From: Ferrovum sp.
Lineage (GTDB): Bacteria; Pseudomonadota; Gammaproteobacteria; Burkholderiales; Ferrovaceae
DNA: 6,502 bases
Direction: 5' to 3'
Assembly: GCA_027450105.1 (NCBI GenBank)
Contig: DAIDKJ010000078.1
Coordinates: forward strand, 1-6,502
A program made the position numbers and the translations under genes. Shown piece by piece: positions 1-6,502 of the stretch. How positions within the stretch are numbered: the stretch's first letter is position 1; each line of letters begins with the position of its first letter. Under the pieces are notes generated by a model, which was given only the letters and a program-made list of their open reading frames with translations, did no database searches and was not told the DNA's origin.

Positions 1-1
1 C

Positions 2-919
2 GATGTCACCAACAGTCTGGTGGCTACTCTTTCCGGGAGTGGGCAAATTGCACCCACGTTCTGGCTTAATCCACGCAACGGGGTGTCTTACCCCATCGTG
101 GTTCAAACGCCGCAGTATCGAACCGACAGTCTATCCGCACTGGAAAATGTGCCTATTACCTCCACCCATGCTGCCAGCATGCAAATACTAGGGGGGCTGG
201 CCACCATTCATCGCGATCGGGGAGATGCCGTGGTGACGCATTACGCCATTCAACCCTCCTTTGATATTTTTGCCACCACCCAGGGCATGGATTTGGGATC
301 GGTGGCGGCAGATATTCACCGTCTGGTGGACGCCACCGTTCAAAGTATGCCCCGCGGAGCCACCGTGCAGGTGCTGGGTCAGGTGCCTATCATGGAAAGC
401 TCCTTTACCGGACTGCTGTTTGGGTTGGTGGCTTCGGTGGTGTTGATCTACCTGTTGATTGTGGTGAACTTTCAGTCCTGGCTCGACCCATTCGTGATCA
501 TTACGGCTTTGCCTGCGGCCTTGGCCGGGATTGTGTGGATGCTCTTTTCTACCCATACCACCCTGTCGGTTCCGGCGTTGACTGGGGCCATCATGTGCAT
601 GGGAGTGGCGACAGCCAACAGTATTTTGGTGGTGAGCTTTGCCCGTGAACGTCTCAAGGAGACCAAAAATGCCATTCAAGCTGCCGTGGAAGCGGGGTTT
701 TCCCGCTTTCGCCCGGTGCTGATGACGGCTTTGGCCATGATCATTGGCATGGCGCCCATGGCCTTTGGCATGGGCGAGGGTGGGGAGCAGAACGCACCCT
801 TGGGACGGGCTGTGATTGGAGGCTTGATGCTGGCTACGGTGGCCACTCTCATTTTTGTGCCAGTCGTCTTCAGCCTGATTCATGACAAGGACGTATTTGA
901 CGAACCACCCGCTACCTAA
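2..919 (+). CDS. RND-family efflux permease, C-terminal fragment (5' end outside window)
   Basis: Inner-membrane proton-driven transporter subunit of a tripartite efflux pump (AcrB/MdtC-like, HAE1-type superfamily). The reading frame is open from base 2, so the protein begins upstream; 305 residues are visible of a family that is usually 1,000-1,060 long. The first ~120 residues are the end of the periplasmic porter/docking region, with the motif FWLNPRNGVSYPI. Five hydrophobic segments follow, matching TM8-TM12, at about fragment residues 137-155, 162-182, 191-212, 239-259 and 268-291. TM10 has the family motif GVATANSILVVSFA, and RPVLMTALAMIIGMAPMA then GEQNAPLGRAVIGG match the conserved TM11-TM12 region. 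The short tail ends in TAA with no outer-membrane channel gene after it, so this is probably the last gene of its operon. Family is secure; the exported substrate cannot be read from this part. No clear terminator follows. Confidence 0.93.
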   Translation, partial: DVTNSLVATLSGSGQIAPTFWLNPRNGVSYPIVVQTPQYRTDSLSALENVPITSTHAASMQILGGLATIHRDRGDAVVTHYAIQPSFDIFATTQGMDLGSVAADIHRLVDATVQSMPRGATVQVLGQVPIMESSFTGLLFGLVASVVLIYLLIVVNFQSWLDPFVIITALPAALAGIVWMLFSTHTTLSVPALTGAIMCMGVATANSILVVSFARERLKETKNAIQAAVEAGFSRFRPVLMTALAMIIGMAPMAFGMGEGGEQNAPLGRAVIGGLMLATVATLIFVPVVFSLIHDKDVFDEPPAT

Positions 920-949
920 GTGGGCGTGAGCCCCATTCGGGAACGCTGT

Positions 950-966
950 GTTGTAAAAATGAAACG
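950..966 (+). repeat. Direct repeat copy A (GTTGTAAAAATGAAACG)
   Basis: This 17-mer differs from the copy at 1101-1117 at only two adjacent positions (GA here, AC there), and the first 11 bases are identical. The two copies lie 151 bp apart, both between the permease stop and the porin start. They could be binding sites for one regulator; this is inferred from position and similarity only. Confidence 0.5.
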
Positions 967-1069
967 CTTGTCGGGCATTTGTTAAAAAAACCGCAGTTGT
1001 AACAAAAGTTTCATCAAACCCCTCTAGCATCTCCCCTCAGTAAGAAACACCCCAGAAACGAGATTGATT

Positions 1070-1084
1070 TTGCGTAATTCGCAA
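1070..1084. promoter_or_regulatory. Operator-like dyad TTGCG-N5-CGCAA
   Basis: Perfect 5-bp inverted arms around TAATT, 243 bp upstream of the porin start. The size and spacing suit a dimeric helix-turn-helix regulator, but short dyads also occur by chance. No regulator family is recognised from it. Confidence 0.3.
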
Positions 1085-1099
1085 CGGGTTAGTGGTGAT

Positions 1100-1117
1100 C
1101 GTTGTAAAAATACAACG
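1100..1117. promoter_or_regulatory. Operator-like dyad CGTTGTA-N4-TACAACG, containing direct repeat copy B
   Basis: Perfect 7-bp arms flank AAAA. The right-hand 17 bases are the second copy of the direct repeat at 950-966, but only this copy is fully palindromic. It sits about 16 bp before the FNR-like box, where a repressor or second activator could act. The arms are A+T-rich and not followed by a T run, so an operator is a better guess than a terminator. Confidence 0.35.
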
Positions 1118-1132
1118 TTCTGACCTGTAAAT

Positions 1133-1146
1133 TTGACAAAAATCAA
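1133..1146. promoter_or_regulatory. FNR/CRP-family binding box, candidate (TTGAC-AAAA-ATCAA)
   Basis: The FNR/Anr consensus is TTGAT-N4-ATCAA. This site matches nine of the ten fixed positions; only the fifth base (C instead of T) differs. It is centred at 1139.5, about 44 bp before the start that the -10-like TATGTT (1172-1177) would give, close to the -41.5 placement of class II activation. The same bases include TTGACA, a perfect sigma-70 -35 hexamer, but no acceptable -10 lies 16-18 bp downstream of it. That favours the activator reading. No regulator gene is in the window. Confidence 0.4.
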
Positions 1147-1171
1147 TGGTCACCCCGGTTTTTTGAAAAAA

Positions 1172-1182
1172 TATGTTACGAT
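1172..1182 (+). promoter_or_regulatory. Candidate -10 region of the porin promoter
   Basis: TATGTTACGAT holds two overlapping -10-like hexamers, TATGTT (1172-1177) and TACGAT (1177-1182), each four of six matches to TATAAT, just after an A/T-rich run. Neither has a good -35 at 16-18 bp, which would fit an activator-dependent promoter. A start near 1184-1190 would give a leader of about 125 nt. The element is weak and could be wrong. Confidence 0.3.
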
Positions 1183-1313
1183 CTCAGGAGCCTGTCTCTG
1201 AGTCCTTCTCCACTGGCTGTTTTGTGGTTTAAAGGGTTCTCTCAGGTGAACTGGATGACAATTTTTATCTTGTTGTTACACCAGTGACGACATAACTATA
1301 TGGAGCAATACCA

Positions 1314-2654
1314 ATGAAAAAATCACTCGTAGCGTTGGCCGCCTTGACGGCGGTGTCGGGCCTGGCCCAAGCAGATGTTACCCTGTACGGTATCCTGGAT
1401 GTGGGCGTGGCCTCGGAAACCCATTCCGGCGACTTTAGCCCCACCTTTGTGACCGGTGTGGTTCCTACAGGATCCCCGGCGCAGCATCTGGGTACCAGCG
1501 TGGGCATGATGAACGGCGGTGAAAAGCAAACCCGTTGGGGCGTGAAGGGGTGGGAAGATCTGGGCAATGGTAACAAGGCCTTCTTCCAGATGGAATCGGC
1601 ATTTAGCTTGGGCACCGGCGCCTTGGGCACTTCGGCCCTGGCGGGTTCCTGCCAACCCAAAACGGCCGGTTCCAATCTGTGCGGAACTCCCAGCACCAAC
1701 ATGATTGCCGACACCAGCTTGAACAATCAGCTCTTTGGCCGCAACGCCTTTGTGGGCTTGAGCAATACCGAATATGGTGCCCTCACCTTCGGACGTCAAA
1801 ACAGTCTGGATCTGGATGTCATCACCTCTACGGCGGGCGGTTATGATCCGGTCAATGCCCAGATGTTCTCGCCCATCAACTTCTCGGGCTTCTACGGTGG
1901 CGGTGGCGCCACGGATAGCGCCCGTGTGGATAATGCGGTGAAGTACTCCAACAAGTTCTATGGCGTGGATCTGAATGCCATGTACGGTTTGGGCGGCATG
2001 GCGGGCAACAACTCGGCACGTTCTACTGGCCAGATGGGATTGGGTCTGGAACGTGATCGCTTTGGGGTGGAAGTCGTGGGCCAATATGCGCGCGATACCA
2101 CGCAGATCGGTGCGGCACCCCAAGCAAACACCGTCAATGCCACCTTCATGGATCTGCATTCCTTTACGGGAGCCCTGCGCTATTCCGTGACCGACGCCTT
2201 GACCGCCAAGGTGGGTGGACAATACATCCGCTGGAGCACTCCCAGCAACTACAGTACTCTGTCTGGGATGACCCAGATCTACACCTATACCTTGAACCCG
2301 GTGGGCAATGGTTCGGCCCTGTTTAGCGGCGCCAAGGAATACAATGTGTACTGGCTGGGTGCCAACTACCAGTTCACACCCAAGTTGAAGGTGTCCGTTG
2401 GTTACTATGATGTCCTGATCAAGGCCGGGACCTATGGCTCCAGCGCAACCTCTTTGACTCCTGCAGGCAGCGCGGCAGTGGGTTCGGGCGCGGATCGTTA
2501 CTCTTCCGTCCTGGTGGATTATGATTTGAGCAAACGCACCAACCTCTACGCCGGTTACATGCATGACGAAAAGGGTGGTTCTGCCAACGTGGGTTCCTAT
2601 GGCCCCAACCAGACCTACGACACCGTGGGCGCCGGTATCGTCCATCGGTTCTAA
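1314..2654 (+). CDS. General (betaproteobacterial-type) outer-membrane porin
   Basis: A trimeric beta-barrel channel for passive diffusion of small hydrophilic solutes through the outer membrane, of the Gram-negative porin family common in Burkholderiales and relatives. The 446-residue product starts with a classic signal peptide (MKKSLVALAALTAVSGLAQA) cleaved after Ala20. The mature protein opens with DVTLYGILDVG, the usual first strand. RWGVKGWEDLGNGNKAFFQMES at residues 74-95 is the conserved second strand-turn block, and RNAFVGLS...GALTFGRQN (143-163) precedes the constriction loop region. Later alternating strands include YNVYWLGANYQF and LYAGYMHD. The C-terminus GIVHRF ends in Phe, as needed for BAM-assisted insertion. 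At 446 residues it is rather longer than many relatives, partly from a Cys-containing loop around residues 111-128. GGAG at 1302-1305, eight bases before the ATG, supports this start. It is probably monocistronic, closed by the terminator at 2717. Substrate preference cannot be read. Confidence 0.93.
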   Translation: MKKSLVALAALTAVSGLAQADVTLYGILDVGVASETHSGDFSPTFVTGVVPTGSPAQHLGTSVGMMNGGEKQTRWGVKGWEDLGNGNKAFFQMESAFSLGTGALGTSALAGSCQPKTAGSNLCGTPSTNMIADTSLNNQLFGRNAFVGLSNTEYGALTFGRQNSLDLDVITSTAGGYDPVNAQMFSPINFSGFYGGGGATDSARVDNAVKYSNKFYGVDLNAMYGLGGMAGNNSARSTGQMGLGLERDRFGVEVVGQYARDTTQIGAAPQANTVNATFMDLHSFTGALRYSVTDALTAKVGGQYIRWSTPSNYSTLSGMTQIYTYTLNPVGNGSALFSGAKEYNVYWLGANYQFTPKLKVSVGYYDVLIKAGTYGSSATSLTPAGSAAVGSGADRYSSVLVDYDLSKRTNLYAGYMHDEKGGSANVGSYGPNQTYDTVGAGIVHRF

Positions 2655-2716
2655 GCGTTTCCTTCCGGTGGCTTAACCACCACCTCTTGGCTCTTTGTCG
2701 AGAGATGGCAACATCC

Positions 2717-2747
2717 GAACACCGCCCCTTGGGGCGGTGTTCTCTTT
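2717..2747 (+). terminator. Rho-independent terminator of the porin gene
   Basis: GAACACCGCCCC (2717-2728), then TT, then GGGGCGGTGTTC (2731-2742) form a perfect 12-bp stem (in practice a CTTG tetraloop closes it), followed by the T-rich TCTTT. The hairpin lies 62 bp past the porin stop and before coq7, separating the two transcription units. A smaller imperfect hairpin, GGTGG-CTTAA-CCACC at 2667-2681, lies just upstream without a T tract. Confidence 0.85.
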
Positions 2748-2836
2748 GGTACCCTGCGCTGGAGTCAGCAGTCGTGTTAACATCCTTACGCGTTTTGGAA
2801 TCTGAAGCAGGACGACGACTCTTTACCAAATCTGCC

Positions 2837-2840
2837 GGAG
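2837..2840 (+). promoter_or_regulatory. Ribosome binding site of coq7 (GGAG, long spacer)
   Basis: GGAG is the only Shine-Dalgarno-like tract before the GTG at 2853, with a spacer of 12 bases, longer than the usual 5-9. Together with the GTG start this may mean modest translation. The start is supported by homology rather than by spacing: MSILDQAIVEFDRALRTL is the expected N-terminus of bacterial Coq7, and no in-frame ATG lies just upstream. Confidence 0.5.
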
Positions 2841-2852
2841 ACAGTAACGACT

Positions 2853-3479
2853 GTGAGCATTCTGGATCAAGCCATTGTGGAATTCGACCGGGCCTTGCGG
2901 ACTCTGGCTGCGCCGGCACGCGCGCATCGTCCTTCTCCTGGGCGCGATCACCCCGAGGCCTCCTTGTCGCCCACGCAGCGGCAGCACATTGGGCGCCTGA
3001 TGCGCATCAACCACACCGGCGAAATTTGTGCCCAGGCCCTGTATCAGGGCCAATCCCTGACGGCGCGCCTTGCGGCTAACCGTGACGCCTTACGGGCGGC
3101 GGCCCAGGAAGAGGAAGATCATCTGGCCTGGTGCCAGAGCCGGATTCAGGAATTGGGAGGCAGGACCAGCCTGCTCAATCCCTTGTGGTATACGGCTTCT
3201 CTGGCGCTGGGAGTGCTTGCGGGGATGGCCGGGGAGCGCTGGAATCTGGCCTTTCTGGAGGAAACAGAACGACAGGTGGAGGGCCATCTGGCCTCCCATT
3301 TGGCCCGGATTCCAGAAGCGGATCAACGCACCCGCTCTGTGGTGGAACAGATGAAAAGCGATGAAATGGGCCATGCCGAATTGGCCCGACGGCTGGGCGC
3401 AGCACAATTTCCAACTCCGGTGAAGGTGGCCATGAAATGGTCTTCCCGTCTGATGACGCGCACAGTGTATTGGGTGTGA
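2853..3479 (+). CDS. coq7: Demethoxyubiquinone hydroxylase Coq7 (5-demethoxyubiquinol 5-monooxygenase)
   Basis: Peripheral membrane di-iron monooxygenase that adds the last ring hydroxyl in aerobic ubiquinone synthesis, using O2; it replaces UbiF in many proteobacteria. The 208-residue product is about the normal bacterial length. The ferritin-like four-helix bundle shows all six expected iron ligands: Glu57 in INHTGE, Glu87 and His90 in EEEDHLAW, Glu143 in VEGHL, and Glu171 and His174 in KSDEMGHAE. The helix LLNPLWYTASLALGVLAGMAGE (107-128) is the hydrophobic segment thought to meet the membrane, and the C-terminal MKWSSRLMTRTVYWV is family-typical. Translation starts at GTG. It lies between the porin terminator and argB with gaps of 198 and 120 bp, so it is probably transcribed alone; no confident promoter was seen. 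Identity is secure from the ligand pattern. Confidence 0.95.
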   Translation: MSILDQAIVEFDRALRTLAAPARAHRPSPGRDHPEASLSPTQRQHIGRLMRINHTGEICAQALYQGQSLTARLAANRDALRAAAQEEEDHLAWCQSRIQELGGRTSLLNPLWYTASLALGVLAGMAGERWNLAFLEETERQVEGHLASHLARIPEADQRTRSVVEQMKSDEMGHAELARRLGAAQFPTPVKVAMKWSSRLMTRTVYWV

Positions 3480-3599
3480 AGACGTCCTTGGTTCGCAGAG
3501 TGACGAAGTCATGCAGGGAAGCAAAATATTCCTGTGTATGATGTCAGTCCAGGCTCTGTTATGCCTTAAAATGGCGCCACCCTTCTGGAGCGCTCGACC

Positions 3600-4499
3600 A
3601 TGTCCAACTCGCTGTCCCCTGACCTCAAAAGTGCCGTTCTGATCGAGGCCTTGCCGTACATTCAACGCTTTCATGGCAAAACCATCGTGATCAAGTACGG
3701 CGGTAACGCCATGACCGACGTGAGCTTGCAAGAACGCTTTGCACGCGATGTGGTTCTCCTCAAGTTGGTGGGCATGAACCCGGTGGTGGTGCACGGTGGA
3801 GGACCTCAAATTGGCGAATTGCTCAAACGCGTGGGCAAGCAGAGCGAGTTCATCCAGGGTATGCGGGTGACTGACGAGGAAACCCTGGATGTTGTGGAAA
3901 TGGTACTGGGGGGGTTGGTCAATCAGGATATCGTGACCCTGATCAACCGGGCGGGCGGCAATGCGGTAGGACTGACTGGCAAGGATGGCAATTTCATTCA
4001 TGCCCGCAAACTGATGCTCCGCGTGCCGGACCTCTCTGACGAAGCTATCGACATTGGGCAGGTGGGAGAGGTGGTGAGCATCGACCCCGGAATCGTGAAC
4101 CTTCTTTGCCAGCAGAATTTTATCCCGGTCATCGCGCCCCTGGGTGTAGGAGAAGAGGGCGAGGCCTATAATATCAACGCAGACTTGGTGGCTGGCAAAT
4201 TGGCGGTCACCTTGCAGGCCGAAAAGTTGCTGTTGCTCACCAACACCAGTGGCGTGCTGGACAAGCAGGGCGAAGTGGTAACGGGCTTGAATGCCGCCCG
4301 TATTCAGGCCCTCATTGCCGACGGGACCATCAGCGGCGGCATGTTGCCCAAGGTGGACTGTGCGCTGGATGCGGTGCAAAACGGCGTAAAGGCGGCCCAT
4401 ATCATCGATGGCCGTGTTCCCCACGCACTGCTGCTGGAAGTTTTGACGGATGAGGGGGTGGGAACCCTGATTCGTGGTGCTGCAGCCAATCGGGCATAG
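3600..4499 (+). CDS. argB: N-acetylglutamate kinase
   Basis: Cytoplasmic enzyme that phosphorylates N-acetyl-L-glutamate with ATP, the second step of arginine synthesis. The 299-residue amino-acid-kinase fold shows the expected landmarks: Lys32 in VIKYGGNAM, the substrate loop HGGGPQ at 65-70, Arg89 in GMRVTDEETLD, NINAD at 191-195 and Lys251 in GGMLPKVD for ATP and transition-state binding. The C-terminal IIDGRVPHALLLEVLTDEG is the conserved end region. An N-terminal helix (about residues 1-26, SAVLIEALPYIQRFHGK) precedes the first strand. That helix is the hallmark of hexameric, arginine-inhibited enzymes such as the Pseudomonas one and is absent from the short E. coli form, so feedback inhibition by arginine is likely (inference). 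ATG at 3600 follows GGAG at 3587-3590. No other arg gene is adjacent, so it appears to stand alone. Confidence 0.97.
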   Translation: MSNSLSPDLKSAVLIEALPYIQRFHGKTIVIKYGGNAMTDVSLQERFARDVVLLKLVGMNPVVVHGGGPQIGELLKRVGKQSEFIQGMRVTDEETLDVVEMVLGGLVNQDIVTLINRAGGNAVGLTGKDGNFIHARKLMLRVPDLSDEAIDIGQVGEVVSIDPGIVNLLCQQNFIPVIAPLGVGEEGEAYNINADLVAGKLAVTLQAEKLLLLTNTSGVLDKQGEVVTGLNAARIQALIADGTISGGMLPKVDCALDAVQNGVKAAHIIDGRVPHALLLEVLTDEGVGTLIRGAAANRA

Positions 4500-4544
4500 C
4501 CGGCCTGAGACCCACTGACCCTAATGACCAACGTCTGTGCTGCC

Positions 4545-6502
4545 TCAAAAAAAGCGGGTGACCCCCAGAATGAGGGTGCGGCGCAGGCCATACTGCGGGG
4601 CCCCTACTCCGATGCCTGTGCCGTTGCGCAACTCATAGCTATGATCCAGCAGATTGAGGATTGACACCCGCCCTTCCAGTTCCCCGAAGCTTTGGGTATG
4701 AAACAAATGGGTGGCGGCACCATTGAATACCGCATAGTCCGACATGGTTTGGGTATTGGCAAATCCGGAGCGCAAGCCACTGCCAATGATCGTATCCAGA
4801 TTCCATTTGGCCCAATCACCCCGATAACCCAGACTTCCGGAGAAAGTGTAGCGCTGGTCATGGTCCAGATAGACCCAATGATTGCTGATGTAAGCCAGTT
4901 CGGCTGGTGAAAAATTGAATTGCCCGGACTCGATGCCTTTGCCCTGTGCGCGTCCCAGGGCTGCATTCAGCGCTGCATTCCAGCGTTGATCATGCCAGTT
5001 TCCAGAAAATTCCAGTCCATACACGCGTCCCTGCTGATAGTTGAAAGAGGAAAATATCAACGCATTGCCAAACTGTCCCTCGTCCAGCAAGTGCTGCACC
5101 TTGCGATAGTAGCTATCCACGTCCAGCGTCAGGTGATCTGATACCTGGTGGGATAGTCCTGTATCCAGATAATCCGAGCGTTCGGCACGTACCGGACCGC
5201 TTGCCTGCACTAGGGAAGCATTGGTGGTGTTGGCAAAGGATGCCACGGTTCGCGTGTCGATCAGTTCCGGAGAAGGGGGGGTGAAGTATTTGGCGTAGCC
5301 CCCATGCCAGTGGGTAACGGCATTGATGTCGTACACCAGTCCGAAGCGGGGGCTGAGCTGATTTTCGCTGGTAATGGTATTGTTTTGATCAAACCGCAGG
5401 CCATAGTTGGCCGTCAAAGCCGGGGTGATGGCCCATTCATCCTGACCAGATACTCCCCAGAACTGCCCCATTCCTGCAGTATTGTTGGTGATGCCCACGG
5501 GAGGAGTCGAGGCCACACCGGCCGCATCAAGCTGATTTCCCGAGCAATACAGGGATACCCCCAGGCAATACACCTGCGACTGATTGTTGGTGAGAAAGCG
5601 TTCCCGCTGCACCATGAGCGTGGTGCGAAATGTGTGGTTGTCGCGCCAACGAATGCCCACGTCCGTTTGGATCCCTTCGGCCTCATCGCGGCGCGTGACG
5701 TTATTGCTCACGCCGCCGTAGAAGAGGTCGCCCAGATTGGGGTCGGGTGAATAAATCGACTCTGACAGCCGATGGTACAGAGAAACCTGATAATCCATCT
5801 GATCGGTATGCCGCGATTGCAGACTGACCACTTCAAACTGGTTACGTTCCAGTTGGTTGGCGTTCAGGTTTTGCGGTGTGGGTGTACCTTGCAGGGTGGA
5901 ACCGCAACATTGGGGGGTTAGACCCGGATTGTCCGGAATTTGAAACTGGTTGTCGGATTGGCCAAAGGTAAGGCTCAAGCGCTGTTGTGGGGTGAGGTCG
6001 TAGGACAATACGCCAAAGCCTTTTCCCTGTCGGGTTTGGTCGTGCAAGCTGTTGATGGCACTCGTGGGATTGTCGATGCCTTGCTGCGAGGTCATCCACG
6101 AGCCGGTCAAATCATAACTGAAACGGCCGTTGGCCCCATTGAGGAGGCCTCCCGCTTCACCGTAATTGCGACTGCCTCCGGCCAGGGACAATTCACCGCC
6201 GGGATCGGCACCAGGGGGGCGGGTGTGGATGTCCACGATGCCTGCAGTGCGATAGCCATATTGTGCGGGCAAGGCGCCGGTGATCACGGACAGTTGGTCG
6301 GCAAAACGGGTGTCCAGAAACTGCCCGAAACCCGTTACAGCTTCGGGAATCAATACCCCGTTGACCCGATATTGCAAATTGGCATGGTCACCGCGCACGT
6401 GCACCTGGCCAAAGCCGTCCTGCACGATACCCGGGGCCTGCAGTAAAACTTGGTTGAGGGGGGTGGCGTTTCCCTGGGGGAGATTGGTTAGGTAATCTTC
6501 AG
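4545..6502 (-). CDS. TonB-dependent outer-membrane receptor, C-terminal fragment (start outside window)
   Basis: A 22-strand outer-membrane barrel with an internal plug that takes up a ligand using TonB-ExbBD energy. The frame is open to the right edge, giving about 651 visible residues; signal peptide, any N-terminal extra domain and the TonB box lie beyond it. Visible plug motifs are LNQVLLQAPGIV and VHVRGDHANLQYRVNGVLIPE, then SVITGALPAQYGYRTAGIVDIHTR, the usual end of the plug. Barrel strands follow; INLRF-like segments include LNLLDHSYELRNG, and GLRRTLILGVTRFF ends in Phe, typical of barrel insertion. An internal GTG at 6425 should not be taken as the start: the residues before it continue the plug. 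Two Cys pairs occur: vicinal Cys at 5904-5909 and Cys at 5565-5567 and 5544-5546. It is convergent with argB, 45 bp apart. The ligand (siderophore, vitamin, metal or sugar) is not decidable from this part. Confidence 0.92.
   Translation of the reverse strand, partial: EDYLTNLPQGNATPLNQVLLQAPGIVQDGFGQVHVRGDHANLQYRVNGVLIPEAVTGFGQFLDTRFADQLSVITGALPAQYGYRTAGIVDIHTRPPGADPGGELSLAGGSRNYGEAGGLLNGANGRFSYDLTGSWMTSQQGIDNPTSAINSLHDQTRQGKGFGVLSYDLTPQQRLSLTFGQSDNQFQIPDNPGLTPQCCGSTLQGTPTPQNLNANQLERNQFEVVSLQSRHTDQMDYQVSLYHRLSESIYSPDPNLGDLFYGGVSNNVTRRDEAEGIQTDVGIRWRDNHTFRTTLMVQRERFLTNNQSQVYCLGVSLYCSGNQLDAAGVASTPPVGITNNTAGMGQFWGVSGQDEWAITPALTANYGLRFDQNNTITSENQLSPRFGLVYDINAVTHWHGGYAKYFTPPSPELIDTRTVASFANTTNASLVQASGPVRAERSDYLDTGLSHQVSDHLTLDVDSYYRKVQHLLDEGQFGNALIFSSFNYQQGRVYGLEFSGNWHDQRWNAALNAALGRAQGKGIESGQFNFSPAELAYISNHWVYLDHDQRYTFSGSLGYRGDWAKWNLDTIIGSGLRSGFANTQTMSDYAVFNGAATHLFHTQSFGELEGRVSILNLLDHSYELRNGTGIGVGAPQYGLRRTLILGVTRFF

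Larger units (their letters stand above)
920..1313. other. 394-bp intergenic region upstream of the porin
   Basis: No credible coding frame. The stretch is visibly richer in A and T than the flanking genes, with runs such as GTTAAAAAAACC near 980 and TTTTTTGAAAAAATATG near 1159-1175. It contains near-identical 17-mers at 950-966 and 1101-1117, a TTGCG-N5-CGCAA dyad at 1070-1084, a CGTTGTA-N4-TACAACG dyad at 1100-1117 and an FNR/CRP-like box at 1133-1146. TGTAACAA at 998-1005 recurs inverted as TTGTTACA at 1273-1280. All of this lies upstream of the porin start, so it most likely serves porin transcription, with a leader of perhaps 120 nt. I saw no convincing hairpin terminator for the upstream permease. 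Confidence 0.7.

Noticed and set aside
921..935. Possible terminator TGGGC-GTGA-GCCCC after the permease
   Set aside because: Only a 4-bp stem, and no T run follows. Too weak to call.
188..1030. A 280-codon minus-strand frame opposite the RND permease
   Set aside because: The product is rich in His, Gly and Asn, as expected from the complement of a hydrophobic membrane protein gene, and resembles no known family.
1133..1138. TTGACA as a classical sigma-70 -35 for the porin
   Set aside because: The hexamer is perfect, but the bases 16-18 bp downstream are CGGTTT-like, not a -10. It is better explained as part of the FNR-like box, though a sigma-70 role is not fully excluded.
1323..2645. A 440-codon open frame on the minus strand spanning nearly the whole porin gene
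   Set aside because: It mirrors the porin codon pattern, its product is His/Gly/Arg-rich low-complexity sequence with no recognisable domain, and the plus-strand porin is unambiguous. Shadow frame.
2687..3079. A 130-codon plus-strand frame overlapping the terminator and the start of coq7
   Set aside because: It reads through the hairpin terminator and out of frame through coq7, with no ribosome site or family resemblance.
3537..3572. -10-like hexamers TATGAT (3537-3542) and TAAAAT (3567-3572) before argB
   Set aside because: Each matches five of six bases of TATAAT, but neither has an acceptable -35 at 16-18 bp. A promoter for argB must be nearby, but I cannot choose one.
3090..4424. A 444-codon minus-strand frame across coq7 and argB
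   Set aside because: It runs antisense through two clearly identified genes and the gap between them. The protein is His/Gln-rich without domain signals. An artefact of codon bias.

Overview
The window carries five protein genes, two of them cut by its edges, and no RNA gene, mobile element, CRISPR array or phage gene that I can see. It reads as ordinary chromosomal DNA of a Gram-negative proteobacterium. The best guess is a betaproteobacterium: the porin has the signal peptide, N-terminal strand and terminal Phe typical of betaproteobacterial general porins, and Coq7 (the O2-dependent ubiquinone hydroxylase) and the long-form N-acetylglutamate kinase are of proteobacterial type. I cannot name the genus from this sequence.

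Layout, left to right. (1) 2-919, plus strand: the last third of an RND-family efflux permease, which enters from the left edge. (2) 920-1313: a long, comparatively A+T-rich gap that holds the regulatory region of the porin. It has a pair of near-identical 17-mers, two short perfect dyads, an FNR/CRP-type box and a weak -10. (3) 1314-2654, plus: a 446-residue outer-membrane porin, followed by a strong hairpin terminator at 2717-2747. (4) 2853-3479, plus: coq7, demethoxyubiquinone hydroxylase, with a GTG start. (5) 3600-4499, plus: argB, N-acetylglutamate kinase. (6) 4545-6502, minus: the C-terminal part of a TonB-dependent outer-membrane receptor, convergent with argB and leaving through the right edge.

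The genes do not form one pathway. Three concern the envelope (efflux pump, porin, TonB-dependent receptor); two are housekeeping biosynthesis genes (ubiquinone, arginine). Gaps of 120-394 bp between the plus-strand genes, and a terminator after the porin, suggest separate transcription units. I see no undescribed system here. The part most worth a second look is the porin upstream region, where an FNR-like site would tie porin expression to oxygen or redox state.
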